From: Siphonodentalium dalli
Taxonomy: Eukaryota; Mollusca; Scaphopoda; Gadilida; Siphonodentaliidae
Direction: 5' to 3'
DNA length: 64,000 nucleotides
Assembly: GCA_032622095.1 (NCBI GenBank)
Contig: CP136061.1
Coordinates: 2,976,001 to 3,040,000 of the forward strand
The translations under genes and the position numbers were made by a program. How positions within the stretch are numbered: position 1 is the stretch's first letter; the number at the start of each line of letters is the position of its first letter. Shown here piece by piece: positions 23,325 to 36,750 of the stretch. The notes below the pieces were generated by a model. It had not been told where the DNA came from, did not search any database, and saw only the letters and a list, made by a program, of their open reading frames with translations.

Positions 23325-24525
23325 TTACATGCCGCAAGCATATGGGCATACTTCCCGGAAAATCAACACATCCAACTCGGGAACGCATTGTGACATTAAC
23401 AACTAACCACGATTGAACATAGTTCCATTAACGGTTTGACAGACTCATACAATAGTGTATGTCGCAAGCATATGAACGCATGTATACACTTGATAACAAT
23501 GTCAACATCACTTGGTATGGAATATATACAAAAAACCGAACGCGTGTGATACTGTTACTGCTGTCAGGATAGCCGACGACTGCAATGAGTAAGGACAGCG
23601 AAACCGCAATCGCAAGTTGTTACTGTTTTCAGAATGTTATCCTTATGCAATCGCTTGTCCAACATATTCGTTGTCACTTCAACCTTTAACCCTTCATAAC
23701 GGGTGTTGCCTGATACTGTTTCTGAAATAAAAACGCCAAATTGCAAGTTTAAGACTCATAGATTTAACCGCAAAACATGGACATATTAAGCATTTTAGCG
23801 ACATTTATTGCAATTTGCATGGAATAATTGCCATATCTGTTTAAATTTAAAAGACTCCAAACACTATCGGCACCAACACTCATGGCAGTCAAGTCATATC
23901 AGGTAGCACCGAGAACATTGTACCCAATTACTGGTTCTGTCATAACTTTAAGACTAGTTTTTTATTTTGTTCAATACGTTTTTACATTAAACATTTTAAA
24001 ACTGCGCTATTACACCAATACATGACTTTCAGTTTGTATTCTAGGATGCGTTGATCAATGTCGCAATCATATGGACACCCCTTTCATAATTTTGACATAC
24101 TTTTGAACGCATTGTTAATTTTGTATACAGCCATGATATTGAACTATATATACCATTACCGGATTAACAGATTAAATGCCATATTGTATATCGCAAGCAT
24201 ATGGACGTACTTACCACTATATCAATACCACATGCTTGGTATGCAATATATATACAAAACCGCTTGTCTGTGTTCATGTTGCAAGTTTATTGGACAAGTT
24301 CAATGGCGTAATGATAGCGTGACACATCCCAAGTCTAGCATGCATTGTGAAACTAAGAAATAGCCATGACTTACAAATTAGTAGACTCTTGCCACATCGT
24401 ATGCTGCAAGCATATGGACTCATCAATATGACACGTTGGTATGAAATATTTACACAAAACTGCATGGGTCTGTTACTATCGTCAGTTTATCGGACGAGTG
24501 CAATTGCATAAGGATAGGACAATCA
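23325..24525. repeat. Dispersed/tandem repeat with GCAAGCATATGG anchor
   Basis: GCAAGCATATG with CG or TG before it occurs near 23334, 23463, 24192 and 24405. The latter three are followed by TTGGTATG.AATAT.TACA and then a block ending GGACAAGT/GGACGAGT..CAATGGCGT/CAATTGCAT. Units are degenerate and unevenly spaced. Confidence 0.6.
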
Positions 24526-27000
24526 GTGAAATACCCTGCGTGGTATCCTCACGTGATCGCACACGCATCGTAAAGTGTCGGCCAATAAAACACGCGTGCT
24601 GTTGTGATCCCCACACTCTCAACACACGTCTCTATTTAACGCCCTCGTCTCTACATCTCTGCAAGATGGGTGTTGGCTAACCCAGTTCCTTCAACTGATC
24701 GGGAAATTTCAACTTGGCAACTCATCGATTCAACCAAAACACTAGCATTCTAAGCAGTGAAGTGATATAATATCAATACAATGCTTAAATTGTCACTGAT
24801 ATTGTTTGTATTTGACCTGGGAAAATTTCCGGGTCTACTTAAATTAATAGATACCATTCACCATCACTACCAAAAAAATCATACCATCTAAAGGTCCACA
24901 CCTGTAACAAATTGCTAAGAAATCAACCCATTTTAATACTTTATACCCCGGTCCCGTCAATAAGGCCGGGGTGGGGGATGCTCGTGCAGTTGTTTTAAAA
25001 ATGGTTACTTGGCTTACTCACGAGCCACGAGGACACCCTGTGCAAAAATTAAGTTAGCCTTCAGGTGCCAACCTACATTCATATTTTATACCAATACCAT
25101 GTTTTGTTTTGAATAAAGATATAAATAATGTGTTTTATTTATGTTACTAAGATAAAAGCACATGATAATAAGCAGAAACAGTGATAGACAGATACATATG
25201 GGATCAATTTGAATAAGGTCGTAAATTTTGGGATTAATTTGCAAACACAATAGGGTTGTATATTGAGTTCACAAGTTAATTGTGCTTACCCTAATGATAA
25301 TGACATATAATACACTAATTCTTACAAAAAATCACAGTGAGATGCAGATTAACAGTGAGTGACACATCCTTTGAAGTATTGATTTATACCTCATTGATTA
25401 ATCCAACAACTAAAATAGAATAAGATGTGTATAAATCACAACACAATTAACACAAGTGTATACCATTTATTATACATCTTTATTTTTTGAGAAAAACAAC
25501 TGGAAAAAATAATAAAAACAAGGAAGTGCTGGAGTATCTTCTCCTATTCTACAGGATAGAAAGACGTGATTGTATTAACCTTCCAAATGCTCAAAAATGG
25601 GGGTGGGCTTATCTAAAAGCAGCACCACATGTTTTGTTTGGGGTAAAAACCAAGATTGGGCTTATCTTTGAGGATGGGCTTACTGACGGGTATATGCAGT
25701 ATGTGTGTTAAATAGAGTTTGGTGCGGGGTAAAATAGGTTTGGTAGGGAGGCCCAGTTACTATCAGTTTGGACTTTTGGTATGTTTGGCTCAACTGTGTC
25801 CCCTGGAACATGACAAACATGGCAAGAGTAACAAAATACTACCGGGTATCTCGTTCTAATAACAGTATACCCCACTGTGATATTCTGGCTTGTTATGGAA
25901 TTTGGATTTAGTTTAAAATATTGTGATCATATTGTTGGCACCAATATTGTATTAAGCAGAATGCAATTACATCATCTAGGACTCTTCATGTCTAATATGG
26001 TTACACTTTCTGTAAGACATACACATTCAAGTGTAAATTATGGCGCTCTTCAGAATTGAAGGAGTGTATATTTTCCTTAGAATAACAAGTGGATCAATAC
26101 TCTGTATATTGATAAGATGTTTTGCACTGGAGAAAGAAATACGCATAAGCTTCCCGGAGGGATTTCCTCTGTGACCACATGTTCAATAATCACCATATGT
26201 ACAGTATACCCATGGAAGCGTCGAATTACCTCTACCTAAAAGGTATCCATTGCACACGTGACTACCTCAAATAACTTGGAAAGAAAGTGTTTCCTGTTAT
26301 CTTGCATTTCACAACACTTCATTCTAGTGTTGTAATGATTCGGGTAAGTGAGTTGTTTTTAACATCAAATTTAATAGTATTGCTGTCAACATTAAAAACA
26401 ACATTAGAAAATACAAGCTGGGTAACGGAAGTTGCTCAGTTACATTAAGCCTATTAAATTAATTATTAGTGATCTTTTGAGTCAATTGAGATAACCGGAC
26501 ATATTCTATGAGACACCACGGGGAAGTTCCACTGATTCTCCCTCCATATCATCTAAGCTGAAGATGAACACTCTTTGTTGTAACTATTAGTGCCACTTTA
26601 AGTGATCGGAGCACCAGGGCACCTATCCCATGACAATCCCTTTGTATCAATGCTCATACATGTCTTCTAATCTGATACTAAACACTCTGTATTAATCATA
26701 TATTCCTGTTCATATAATTTATTAGTCCCCCTTTATATCATATGAGGTCAATGGGACCTATGACATGACAATTTCCTGGTCAGTTTAAACGCGTGCAACA
26801 GTTTTCAGCTCAATGTGTCCAACCATTTTAGTTGTAACCAATTACATAAATCACGAGAGCCGCTTTAAATCATCTGATGTCAGGGGCACATGTATCAATT
26901 TATCTATTTGTAAAAATGTTCAGCTCCCATGGTTCAACAGCTTGGTTGCCTATAGCCTGACAGACAAATGAACAAACAAAATAGATTTTTATTAGCATAT
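24526..27000. other. No gene seen; faint diverged repeats
   Basis: A loose pattern around CACTTTAAGTGATC / CCCTTTATATCAT..GAGGTCAATGGG near 26500-26900 resembles sequence near 41020-41230, suggesting an old dispersed repeat. No credible exon is visible. Confidence 0.35.
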
Positions 27001-27224
27001 TGATTGATAGCGGAAAGTAGAAAGGTTAGTATGGAGTCCCAGTAAATTTCAGACCCCAGGCCACATATGCCAGTATGACTCTGGAGTGTATTTCGATTGT
27101 ATACAGACTTGTTGCTATGCAGCTTACAGGCATCATATTGTTCAGTTTTTATTATTTCTGAGCCAGTTTGATGAAATTCAATCAGAAAGTGTGTTAAAAC
27201 TGGATTCTATACTAGTGTGTAAAT

Positions 27225-27984
27225 ATGGCCTCTGTTGGAAGGGTGTCCAATTTGAAATTTCCAACTAAACCTACCAATGACCTACCCCCGTCGAATAATG
27301 TTAAAACGCCTAAACCAATTGAACGTAACCTGGGGAATTCTTCCTACGGAATGCAAGGGGTTCCACCTGTTCCCAAAGCTAGTGACCAAAGCCACCGAAA
27401 GCATTCACAGTCCTCGAAACAAGGCATCGAATTGCATGTAAATAGCCTACCAGAATCAGCACGTTCCTCGAAACCAGGCAGGGAACTACATGTGAATAGA
27501 ATATCAGCATTTTCGCCAACAGGGAGCAGCTCACCCCTAATACAATACTCGCACACGGCGGTACAGCGGAATGCAAACGACAGACTGTCACAGACACTGC
27601 GATGTAGAAACTTATGACATGGGTGATAATAAGAGACAGTCAGACACACATGAATCCGATTATTCAAGCCATGGTTTCACCGGTGTACCACACAACAGAC
27701 AAAAACGCACTAGGAAAATATTCGTTCGAGGAATTTCGTTGAGATCATGATAATGTGACATTTGGAATTATTTGGAGGAAAAAGGAGTCACGGCCACATT
27801 CGTGCGACTTTTGCGGAGCAACCGAAAAGGGACGCTGTCCGCGCGTATCCACATTCATGAGACCGACATGAACTCGATCTACAGAGACGACTTCTGGCCA
27901 AAAGGCATCGAATTCAGACCTTGGTCACGGGACCCACCAAAGCGTTCAACACACAATTATGATGACAATGATGGACAATATTAA
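27225..27984 (+). pseudogene. LINE ORF1 protein, frameshifted
   Basis: The probable start ATG at 27225 is in good context (AAATATGG). The first 130 codons are Ser/Pro-rich and basic (NLKFPTKPTNDLPP, SSKPGRELHVNR) and end at 27617. Homology resumes in the next frame from about 27601: RKIFVRGISL, then after a stop pair at about 27750 the block YLEEKGVTATFVRLLRSNRK, then ARIHIHETDMN and DDFWPKGIEFRPWSRDPPKR, to TAA 27982-27984. The IFVRG...FVRLL...DFWP..I..R.W layout is typical of ORF1 in several invertebrate CR1-group LINEs, where it is thought to bind RNA. At least one frameshift near 27595 and a pair of compensating shifts near 27750 disable it. ORF2 starts inside its end. Confidence 0.78.
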
Positions 27985-29441
27985 TATTTTATCATGGAAC
28001 GCTACTGGGGTTAAACCCACAGTGCTATATCTGTCGTCGCTCCTCAAATCTCGGATTTACGACATTGTTGGATTATCTGAGCACTGGCTCGAGAGTGAAA
28101 ACTTGTCATTCATTCAATCAATATACAACTCATATGTTGCTGTGAGTAAACCAGGCAGGACAATTACAACGAGTAGTGGTGGGTGTTTCACACGCGACGG
28201 AGTTGCAATATTAATACAAAAGTGTATCGCAGATCAGTGTATAACGTTAGAATTCGGCATGAACTATGCAGTTGGTATACACATGTCACTTGGGGAATCA
28301 TCAGTTTTGACTTTCCTTCAAATATACTTACCCAGCACAAACCACAGTGATGACCATTTCGAAAATTGCTTGGAATCAATAGAAAATCTTATATCGATGA
28401 CCGCGGATGATGGTCCAATTATTGTAATGGGAGATACAAACTCTCACATGTGTCGCTTTCCCGAGCATATATGTGTACCAGCCGGTCACAAAACAAGAAT
28501 GGAGCTAATAAGTGCATTTCTCGAACGCATCTTGTCATTTTCTGTTACATGTACAACAACTTGTGAGGGTCCTGTTCACACGTTCTATCCATTTTCCACA
28601 GTAGCTGCACCCTCGCGCATCGATCACATAATTATCCCTCGTGCGTTGGAAGATCTGGTGATTAACTCTACAGTGCTTGACGACAACGAATTGAACACTT
28701 CAAACCATTTGCCCGTGACATGCTGCATACGCATTCCTGATGTTCCAGTGGACGTACCTCTACCTCACACAAAAGTCGCCTTTAACTGGGAGAAAATGGA
28801 CATACCGACGTATCGGAACGCACTGAATAATTTCTTAAGCAATGATTACCCCACTGCTATTGCTACTAAACCTGATCTCAACATTTTGTACTCTGATATA
28901 ATCACTGCAATTATATGTGCATCTTATGAATGTACCAGCCCAAAGTCACACCACAAGTCATCAAAGTCTTATTGGACTGCCGATTTGAAGCTTCTACATG
29001 ACGATCTAAAAATCAAACGCAGAGCTTGGATTGTGAACGGTAGACCACATGCGTGGGACGTGAGTTCCTACGTTGATTACAAAAACGCAAAGCGACAATT
29101 CAGACGGCGCATGCGCGCAGCATCCCGATCTGAAGGCGACAAACTCTGTGAAAACCTCGAGCGATTTGCTACCGACAACATTAAACGTTTCTGGAAAACT
29201 GTGAACACAAACAACCAGACATCGCACACCAACGGAAAAGGATGTGCTATGAATTTTGACGACAACATACTGCGTGAACCAGCACACATTTTATCTGTTT
29301 GGCGATCATATTTTAAGAAACTATATACTCCAGAGCCTCATTCTTATCCAGATTTTGAGAAATCCGTACGCATGCGATTATCGATAATCTCCATGAAGAC
29401 TTCAACTCGAACATGTTCTGTGATCCGATAAACACCTATAT
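27959..29441 (+). pseudogene. LINE ORF2: APE endonuclease plus linker, 3' truncated
   Basis: Starts MMTMMDN and overlaps the ORF1 stop. Residues of about 1-260 form an AP-endonuclease-like domain with all catalytic landmarks visible: NILSWNATG (Asn), GLSEHWL (Glu), GVAILI, LQIYLPS (Tyr), IVMGDTNSH (Asp/Asn), PSRIDHIIIP (Asp) and NTSNHLPVTC (Ser-x-His). It would nick target DNA for reverse transcription. The linker follows (FNWEKMD, YWTADLKLLHDDLK, KNAKRQFRRRMR, IKRFWKTVN). From about 29372 the frame shifts; the homologous reading AIIDNLHEDFN continues in another frame until 29441, then homology stops. No RT domain remains. The intact endonuclease frame suggests recent decay. Confidence 0.9.
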
Positions 29442-30641
29442 CGCAATATGATTAAATACCATGGATAACTTAAAAATATCTCGCAATATGACTAAATACC
29501 ATGGGTAATTTAAAACTATATCGCAATATGACTATAAAATACCATGGATGGTTTAAAACTCTTTCGCAATATGACTAAATACCATGGATAATTTAAAACT
29601 ATATATCGCAATATGACTAAATACCTTGGATAATTTAAAACTATTTTGCAATATGACTAAATACCATGGATAATTTAAAACAATATCGTAATATGACTAA
29701 ATACCATGGATAATTTAAAACCATTTCGCAATATGACAATAATCATGGATAATTTAAAACAATATTGCAATATGACTAAATACCATGGATAATTTAAAAC
29801 TATATATCGCAATATGACCAAATACCTTGGATATTTTAAAACTATTTTGCAATATGACTAAATACCATGGATAATTTAAAACTATATCGCAATATGACTA
29901 ACTAGCATGGACAATTTAAAACTCTATCGCAATATGACTAAATACCATGGATAATTTAAAACTATATCGCAATATGACTAAATACCATGGATAATTTACA
30001 ACCATATCGCAATGGGACTAAATACCATGGATAATTTAAAACTATATCGCAATATGACTAAATGCCATGGATAATTTGAAACTATATCACAATATAACTA
30101 AATAACATGGACAATTGTAAACTATATCGCGATATGATTAAATAACATGGACAATTGTAAACTATATCGCGATATGATTAAATACCATGGATAATTTAAA
30201 ACTATATCGCGATATGAATAAATACCATGGATAATTTAAAACCCATATCGCAATAAGACTAAATACCATGGATAATTTAAAAATATATCGCAATATGACT
30301 AAATACAATGATTAATTTGAAACGATTGTGCAATAAGACTAAATACCATGGATAATTTAAGACTATCTCGCAATATGATTAAATACCATGTATAATTTAA
30401 AATTATATCGCAATATGACTAAATGCCATGAATAATTTAAAACTATTTCGCAATATGACTAAATACCATGGATAATTAAAAACCCTATCGCAGTATGACT
30501 AAATACCATGGATAATTTCAAACTATATCGCAATATGACTAAATACCATAGATAATTTAAAACTATATCGCGATATGACTAAATACCATGGATAATTTGA
30601 AATTACATTGCAATATGACTAAATACCATGGATAATTTAAA
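29441..30641. repeat. 40-bp satellite, ~30 units
   Basis: The unit contains TATCGCAATATGACTAAATA followed by CCATGGATAATTTAAAACTA. Anchors at 29441 and 29481 give a 40-bp period that holds with small indels to about 30641. Point variants (CGCGATATG, CAATAAGAC, GACAATTGTAAAC) are shared by neighbouring units, e.g. around 30110-30170, indicating local duplication. Confidence 0.95.
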
Positions 30642-31111
30642 TTTTCTACGCCAACTTTGACCACACTCCTATGAACGGAGGCGTTGACGCTATTGAATTA
30701 CTGATAAACCCTCTGCAGTAGAATAAAATAACGCCAGTAACTTCATATACAACACATCTGTTTCTTTGTCTCTTTGTATATAGGCCGACATTTCAACTTA
30801 GATACATACCATTTTGTCTGTTTTAAATAAAAACACAAAACAACTAAATAATTGGAATATAGTCACCCACGTTAAAAGATTACTCCCGTCTAGAAGTTTT
30901 TTTTATCGTTGTCGATCGCCGATAAACCACTGAACACGGTGCCGAATTTTTTTTTGTGATAGGCCACCCGTAACTGAAGGTATGCCGATTTATTGTTCCA
31001 TCATGGATTATGCAGTCTGAATATATTGTAATATGATCGTACGTGACACGTAATGGAGCAACCACCAAGTTGATCATTAAGTTCAATGTTACAATAATTA
31101 TAGGATGTTCC
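30642..31111. other. No recognised gene
   Basis: An unrecognised minus-strand frame (30880-31167, 95 codons) overlaps the left arm of the next element and includes poly-T-derived Lys/Phe runs. I see no motif in it. Confidence 0.3.
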
Positions 31112-31652
31112 GTACAGGGTACTTCATGTGCTACACCACTCGGAGAAATGTCTGTGTCGTCACACAAATACCATGCTAGAACTTGGATTGATATATTCGT
31201 AATCGTATATAGTCACCAATAGCCGGGTTATCACCGTAGTAACGGACATTGCCCATATAGTGAACTATTCAAACCCAGCATTAAAATCATGGTTATGATC
31301 AGTCCAAACATGAGTAAAGTTCGAACATAAGATAATAATAGCTGAGAACCTGGTGTGAATTGAACTGTGGTGGGGCCTCAAGCATATCTACCCCTGCATG
31401 TCAGAACAAAATTATGCCATGAAATGGCATAATTAGCTTGAGGATGGAAGTGAACCATCATCCCACAGCGAAATCAACCAGGCCTGTTGGGTTTGAATAG
31501 TTCGCTAGATGGGCAATGTCAGGTACTACGGTAGTAACCCAGCTATTGGTGACTATATACGATTACGAATATATCAATTCAAGTTATAACACGGTATTTT
31601 AGTGTGATGACAGACATTTATCCGAGTGGTGTAGCACATGTAGTACCCTGTA
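31112..31652. mobile_element. Fold-back element with ~165-bp terminal inverted repeats
   Basis: The left arm 31112-31276 and right arm 31489-31652 are inverted copies with few changes. The pairs include CACCAATAGCCGGGTTATCA with its mirror, GGGTTTGAATAGTTC with GAACTATTCAAACCC, and TACAGGGTAC..ATG with its mirror at the outer ends. The 212-bp centre holds a palindrome TTATGCCATG-AAATGGCATAA. No coding frame spans it, so it is a non-autonomous DNA element or a large MITE. No target duplication is certain. Confidence 0.82.
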
Positions 31653-31717
31653 TGCATATATACATATATATATCACAGCAGAAGTTTCCTTAGAATTAAT
31701 GGATGGAAATGGAATGC

Positions 31718-32130
31718 CTTTAATATTTGTATTATTTGAGTCGGACATAGATTACCTTAGCTGCAGGCAATCAATGCAATACATGTAAACTATGTAGAAA
31801 AAGAAATTATTGAATGAAGTGTAGTGAATATGATGCGTCACTTTAATATTTGAGTCGGACATAGCTTAGCTTACCTGAAGGCAATCAATGCAATAAGTGA
31901 TGTAGAAACAGAAATTATTGAATGAAGTGTAATGAATATGAAGCGTCATTTTAATGCAATATCGATTGGGTGGAAGAGAAATGTCACTTTAATAGTTAAC
32001 GATGATATACATATAGAATTATAGATTATCCCCATTGAAGACGATCAATGCAATGAACAGTGTAGAAATGGAGAAAATGTTGCCTGAATGAATCAATGTG
32101 TGAACATAAAGTCTCACTTTAATGAAATAT
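31718..32130. repeat. ~113-bp repeat, three degenerate copies
   Basis: GAGTCGGACATAG occurs at about 31738 and 31851. Each is followed by AGGCAATCAATGCAATA, GTAGAAA.AGAAATTATTG and AATGAAGTGTA.TGAATATGA. A weaker third copy near 32019 keeps ATCAATGCAATGA..GTGTAGAAA. Confidence 0.75.
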
Positions 32131-32235
32131 TGAGATGATGGAATCAACGATGAATTTGCAATTTCTTTAATGATGAAATTGGTTTACATATACATGTATA
32201 TGCAGCTGAAAATGTGAATTGACTGAAATGTAATT

Positions 32236-34440
32236 ATCAAAGTGTCAATGGCACTGTAGCTAACGTGGAAAGGGAATAATTGCATGTGTTACAGTTAATG
32301 GAGCAATTAGGAATGTGGAAAGTTGAAAGGCCTAGTTATGCAAAGATTAAAATCAAAGATGGCCACGACAGCCATGTTTTTTGGCAAATGACCCAAAAAA
32401 GACTCCTTCCTATTTACATGTCATTGTTAACATCCATGACAAATCTCATGATGATTGGACCAAAAATTCGACTTGTAGCCCTTGACAAAGAATTTAGTCA
32501 TGCAAAGAGTATAATCCAAGATGGCTGCTGGCGGCCATGTTTTTGGCCGAACAACCCCAAAATTACTCGTTTCCCATCTACATGTCAATTTTAACATCCA
32601 TGACAAATGTAATGAAAGTGTCAATGACACTGTAGCTCAACTTAGTAGGGGAATGATTTAATGGTTGACAGTAAATGGAGTAATAGGAAAGGTGCTAATT
32701 GAAATGTCTAAGTAAGACTAGATGTACATGTCAATATCAACATTCATGACAGGTTTCATAATGATCGGATCAGGGATGTGGTGATTATGGTGTGCCAAAG
32801 GATTTATTGATGCAAAGAGTAAATTCTAAAATGGCCAATGGCAGCCATGTTTTTTTCCGAACTACCCCAAAATGAACTGTTCCCATCTACAGCCTTTACA
32901 AATCTCATAATGATCTGATCAAAGGTACGACCTGTAGCCTGTGCCAATGGATTTAGTCATGCAAAGAGTAAAATCCAAGATGGCTGCTGGCGGTCATGTT
33001 TTTCGGCTGAACGACCCCAAAATAACTCGTTTCCCATCTACATGTCATTGTTAACATCCATGACAAATTTCATGAAGTTCCGACCAAAGCTACGACCTGT
33101 AGCCCGCACCAAAGGATTTAGTCATGCAAAGAGTAAAATCCAATATGGCTGCTGGCGGACATGTTTTTTAGACAAATGACCCCAAAAACACTCTTTCCCA
33201 TCTACATGTTAATATTAACATCCATGATAAATATCATGATGATCAGACGAACAGTACGACCTGTAGCCCGTGCCAATGGATTGAATTTTGAAATCCAAGA
33301 TGGCCGCCAGTGGCCGTGTTTTTTGGTCGTATGACCCCAAAATGACTCATTCCCATCTAAATGTCAATATCAACATTCATAACAAATTTCATAAAGATCA
33401 GACCAAAGGTACGACCTGTAGCCCGCGCCAAAGGATTTAGTCATGCAAAGAGTAAAATCCAAGATGGCTGCTGGTGGCCATGTTTTTTGACCGAACGACC
33501 CCAAAATCACTTGTTCCCATCTACATGTCATTGTTAACATCCATGACAAATTTCATGAAGTTCTGACCAAAGCTACAACCTGTAGCCCGCGCCAAATAAT
33601 TTAGTCATGCAAAGAGTAAAATCTAAGATGGCTGCTGGCGGCCATGTGTTTTGGCTGAACGACCCCAAAATCACTCGTTGCCATCTACATTTGTACATGT
33701 CAATATTAACATCCATGACAAATTTCATGATTATCAGACGAACAGTACGACCTGTAGCCCGCGCCATTGGATTGAATTTTGAAATCCAAGATAGCCGCCA
33801 GCAGCCATGTTTTTTGGCCAGATGACCCCAAAATGACTCGTTCCCATCTACATGTCAATATCAACATTCATGACAAATTTAATAAAGATCAGACCAAAGG
33901 TACGACCTGTAGCCCGCGCCAAAGGATTTAGTCATGCAAAGAGTAAAATCCACGTTTTTTGGCCGAACGACTCCAAAATCACTCGTTCCCATCTACATGT
34001 CATTGTTAACATCCATGACAAATTTCATGAAGTTCTGACCAAAGCTACAACCTGTAGCCCGCGACAAAGAATTTAGTCATGCAAAGAGTAAAATCCAAGA
34101 TGGCTGCTGGCGGCCATGATTTTTGGCTGAACGACCCCAAAATCACTCGTTCCCATCTACATGTCAATATTAACATCCATGACAAATTTCATGATAAGAC
34201 GAACAGCACGACCTGTAGCCCGCGCCAATGGGTTGAATTTTGAAATCCAAGATGGCCACCAGCGGCCATTCGTTCCCATCTACATGTCAAGGTCAACATT
34301 CGTGACAAATTTCATAAAGATCAGACCAAAGGTACAACCTGTAGCCCGCGCCAAAGGAAATTATTGAGGGACACACGCACACACGGACGACGGACGCCAA
34401 ACAATGGCAATAGCTCAAACTTACAAAGTAAGTTGAGCTA
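32236..34440 (+). repeat. Three-monomer higher-order repeat, array 1
   Basis: Monomers of ~150-175 bp share CCAAGATGGC..GGCCATGTTTT, GACCCCAAAAT.ACTCGTTCCC, ATCTACATGTCA and TCCATGACAAATTTCAT. Three types cycle. The first has GATTTAGTCATGCAAAGAG with ATTGTTAACATCC and GAAGTTC. The second has the same head with AATATTAACATCC and CAGACGAACAGTACG. The third has ATTGAATTTTGAAATCC with AATATCAACATTC and CAGACCAAAGGTACG. The cycle restarts near 32941, 33421 and 33911, a composite period of about 485 bp. A leader carrying GTGTCAATGGCACTGTAGCT is duplicated near 32241 and 32616. The array ends in GGACGACGGACGCC and a hairpin at 34411-34440. Open frames on both strands are repeat artefacts. Confidence 0.9.
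34411..34440 (+). repeat. Terminal hairpin of array 1
   Basis: TAGCTCAAACTTAC-AAA-GTAAGTTGAGCTA folds into a 13-bp stem with one bulged A. The same module closes array 2. Confidence 0.85.
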
Positions 34441-36750
34441 ATAATGATCCGACAAAAGATATGACCTGTGGCCCGTGCTAATGGATTGAATTTTGAAATC
34501 CAAGATGACCACTGACGGCCATGTTTTTTGGTCAAACGACCCCAAAATGACTCGTTCCCATCTACATTGTACATGTCAATAGCCATGACAAATATCATAA
34601 TGATCTGACCAAAGGTACGACCTAGGGCCTGTGCCGAAGGATTTAGTCATGAAAAGAGTAAAATCCAAGATGCTCATGACGGCCATGTTTTTTGGTCGAA
34701 CTACCCCAAAATGACTCATTCCCATCAGCCTGTCATTATTAACATCCATGACAAATTTCATGATAATCAGACGAACAGTACGACATGAAGACCGCGCCAA
34801 TCGATTTAATTTTGAAATCAAAGATGGCTGCCAGCGGCCATGTTTTTTGGCCAAATTACCCCAAAATGACTCATTCCCATCTACATGTCAATGTCAACAT
34901 TCATGACAAATTTCATAATAATCTGACCAAAGTTTGGACCTGTAGCCTGTGCCAAAGGATTTAGTCATGCAAAGAGTAAAATCCAAGATGGCTGCTGGCG
35001 GCCATGTCTTTTGACCGAATGACCCCAAAAGGACTCGTTCCCATTTACATGTCAAGATCAACAGCCATGACAAATTTCATGAAGATCCGACCAAAGCTAC
35101 GACCTGTAGCCCGCGCCGAAGGATTTAGTCATGCAAAGAGTAAAATCCAAGATGGCTACTGGTGGCCATATTTTTTGGCCTAACGACCCCAAAATAACTC
35201 GTTGCCATCTACATGTCAATATTAACATCTATGACAAATTTCATGATAATCAGACGAACAGTACGACCTGTAGACCGCGCCAATCTATTTAATTTTGAAA
35301 TCAAAGATGGCTGCCAGCCGCCATGTTTTTTGGCCAAATTACCCCAAAATGACTCATTCCCATCTACATGTCAATGTCAACATTCATGACAAATTTCATA
35401 ATAATCTGACCAAAGTTAGTACCTGTAGCCTGTACCAAAGGATTTAGTCATGCAAAGAGTAAAATCCAAGATGGCTGCTGGCGGCCATGTCTTTTGACCG
35501 AATGACCCCAAAAGGACTCGTTCCCATTTACATGTCAAGATCAACAGCCATGACAAATTTCATGAAGATCCGACCAAAGCTGCGACCTGTAGCCCGCGCC
35601 AAGGATTTAGTCATGCAAAGATTAAAATCCAAGATGCTCATGACGGCCATGTTTTTGGCCAAACTACCCCAAAATGACTCGTTCCCATCTGCCTGTCATT
35701 ATTAACATCCATGACAAATTTCATGATAATCAGACGAACAGTACGACCTGTAGACCGCGCCAATCTATTTAATTTTTTCCCAAATGACCCCAAAATGACT
35801 CATTCCCCATCTACATGTCAATGTCAACATTCATGACAAATTTCATGAAGATCAGACCAAAGGTACGACATGTAGCCCGTGCCAAAGGATTTAGTCATGC
35901 AAAGATTAAAACCCAAGATGGCTGCTGGCGGCCATGTTTTTTGGCCGAATGACCCCAAAATGACTCGTTCCCATCTGCATGTCATTGTTAACACCCATGA
36001 CAAATTTCATGAAGATCCAACTAAAGCTACAACCTGTAGCCTGCACCAAAGAATTTAGTCATGCAAAGAGTAAAATCCAAGATGGCTGCTGGCGGCCATG
36101 TTTTTTGGTCGAACAACCCCAAAATGACTCGTTCCCATCTACATGTCAATATTAACATCCATGACAAATTTCATGATGATCAGACAAACAGTACGACCTG
36201 TAGAACGCGCCAATGGATTTAATTTTGAAATCCAAGATGGCCACCAGCGGCGATGTTTTTTGGCGAATGACCCCAAAATGACTCGTTCCCATCTACATGT
36301 CAATGTCAACATTTATGACAAATTTCATAAAGATCAGACCAAAGGTACGACCTGTAGCCCGCGCCAAAGGATTTAGTCATGCAAAGAGTAAAATCCAAGT
36401 TGGCTGCTGGCCGCCATTTTTTTTGGCCGAATGACACCAAAAGGACTCGTTCCCATCTACATGTCATTGTTAACATCCTTGACAAATTTCATGAAGATCC
36501 GACCAAAGCTACGATCTGTAGCTCGTGCCAAAGGATTTAGTCATGCAAAGAGTAACATCCAAGATGGCTGCTGGCGGCCATGTTTTTTTTGGCCGAACAA
36601 CCCAAAAATGACTCGTTCCCATCTACATGTCAATATTAACATCCATGACAAATTTCATGAAGATCAGACTAAAGGCACAACCTTGAAATCCAAGATGGCC
36701 GCCAAGATGTTTTTCGATCGAAAGACCCCAAAATGATTCGTTCCCATCTA

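Larger units (their letters stand above)
27225..29441 (+). mobile_element. LINE with ORF1 and endonuclease, RT region lost
   Basis: Two consecutive coding regions in the ORF1-ORF2 order of a CR1/Jockey-type LINE. It is truncated at about 29441, before any reverse-transcriptase motif, at the exact point where the 40-bp satellite starts. The true 5' end may lie upstream of 27225. Confidence 0.85.

Noticed and set aside
29441-30641. CRISPR-like array
   Set aside because: The 40-bp units are contiguous with no unique spacers, in an animal-type sequence; it is a satellite.
34411-34445. Helitron 3' end at the array hairpin (stem followed by CTAA-T)
   Set aside because: The CTA is part of the stem, not 7-12 bases beyond it, and no TC 5' end with a fixed start was found. 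Left as an unclassified terminal module.
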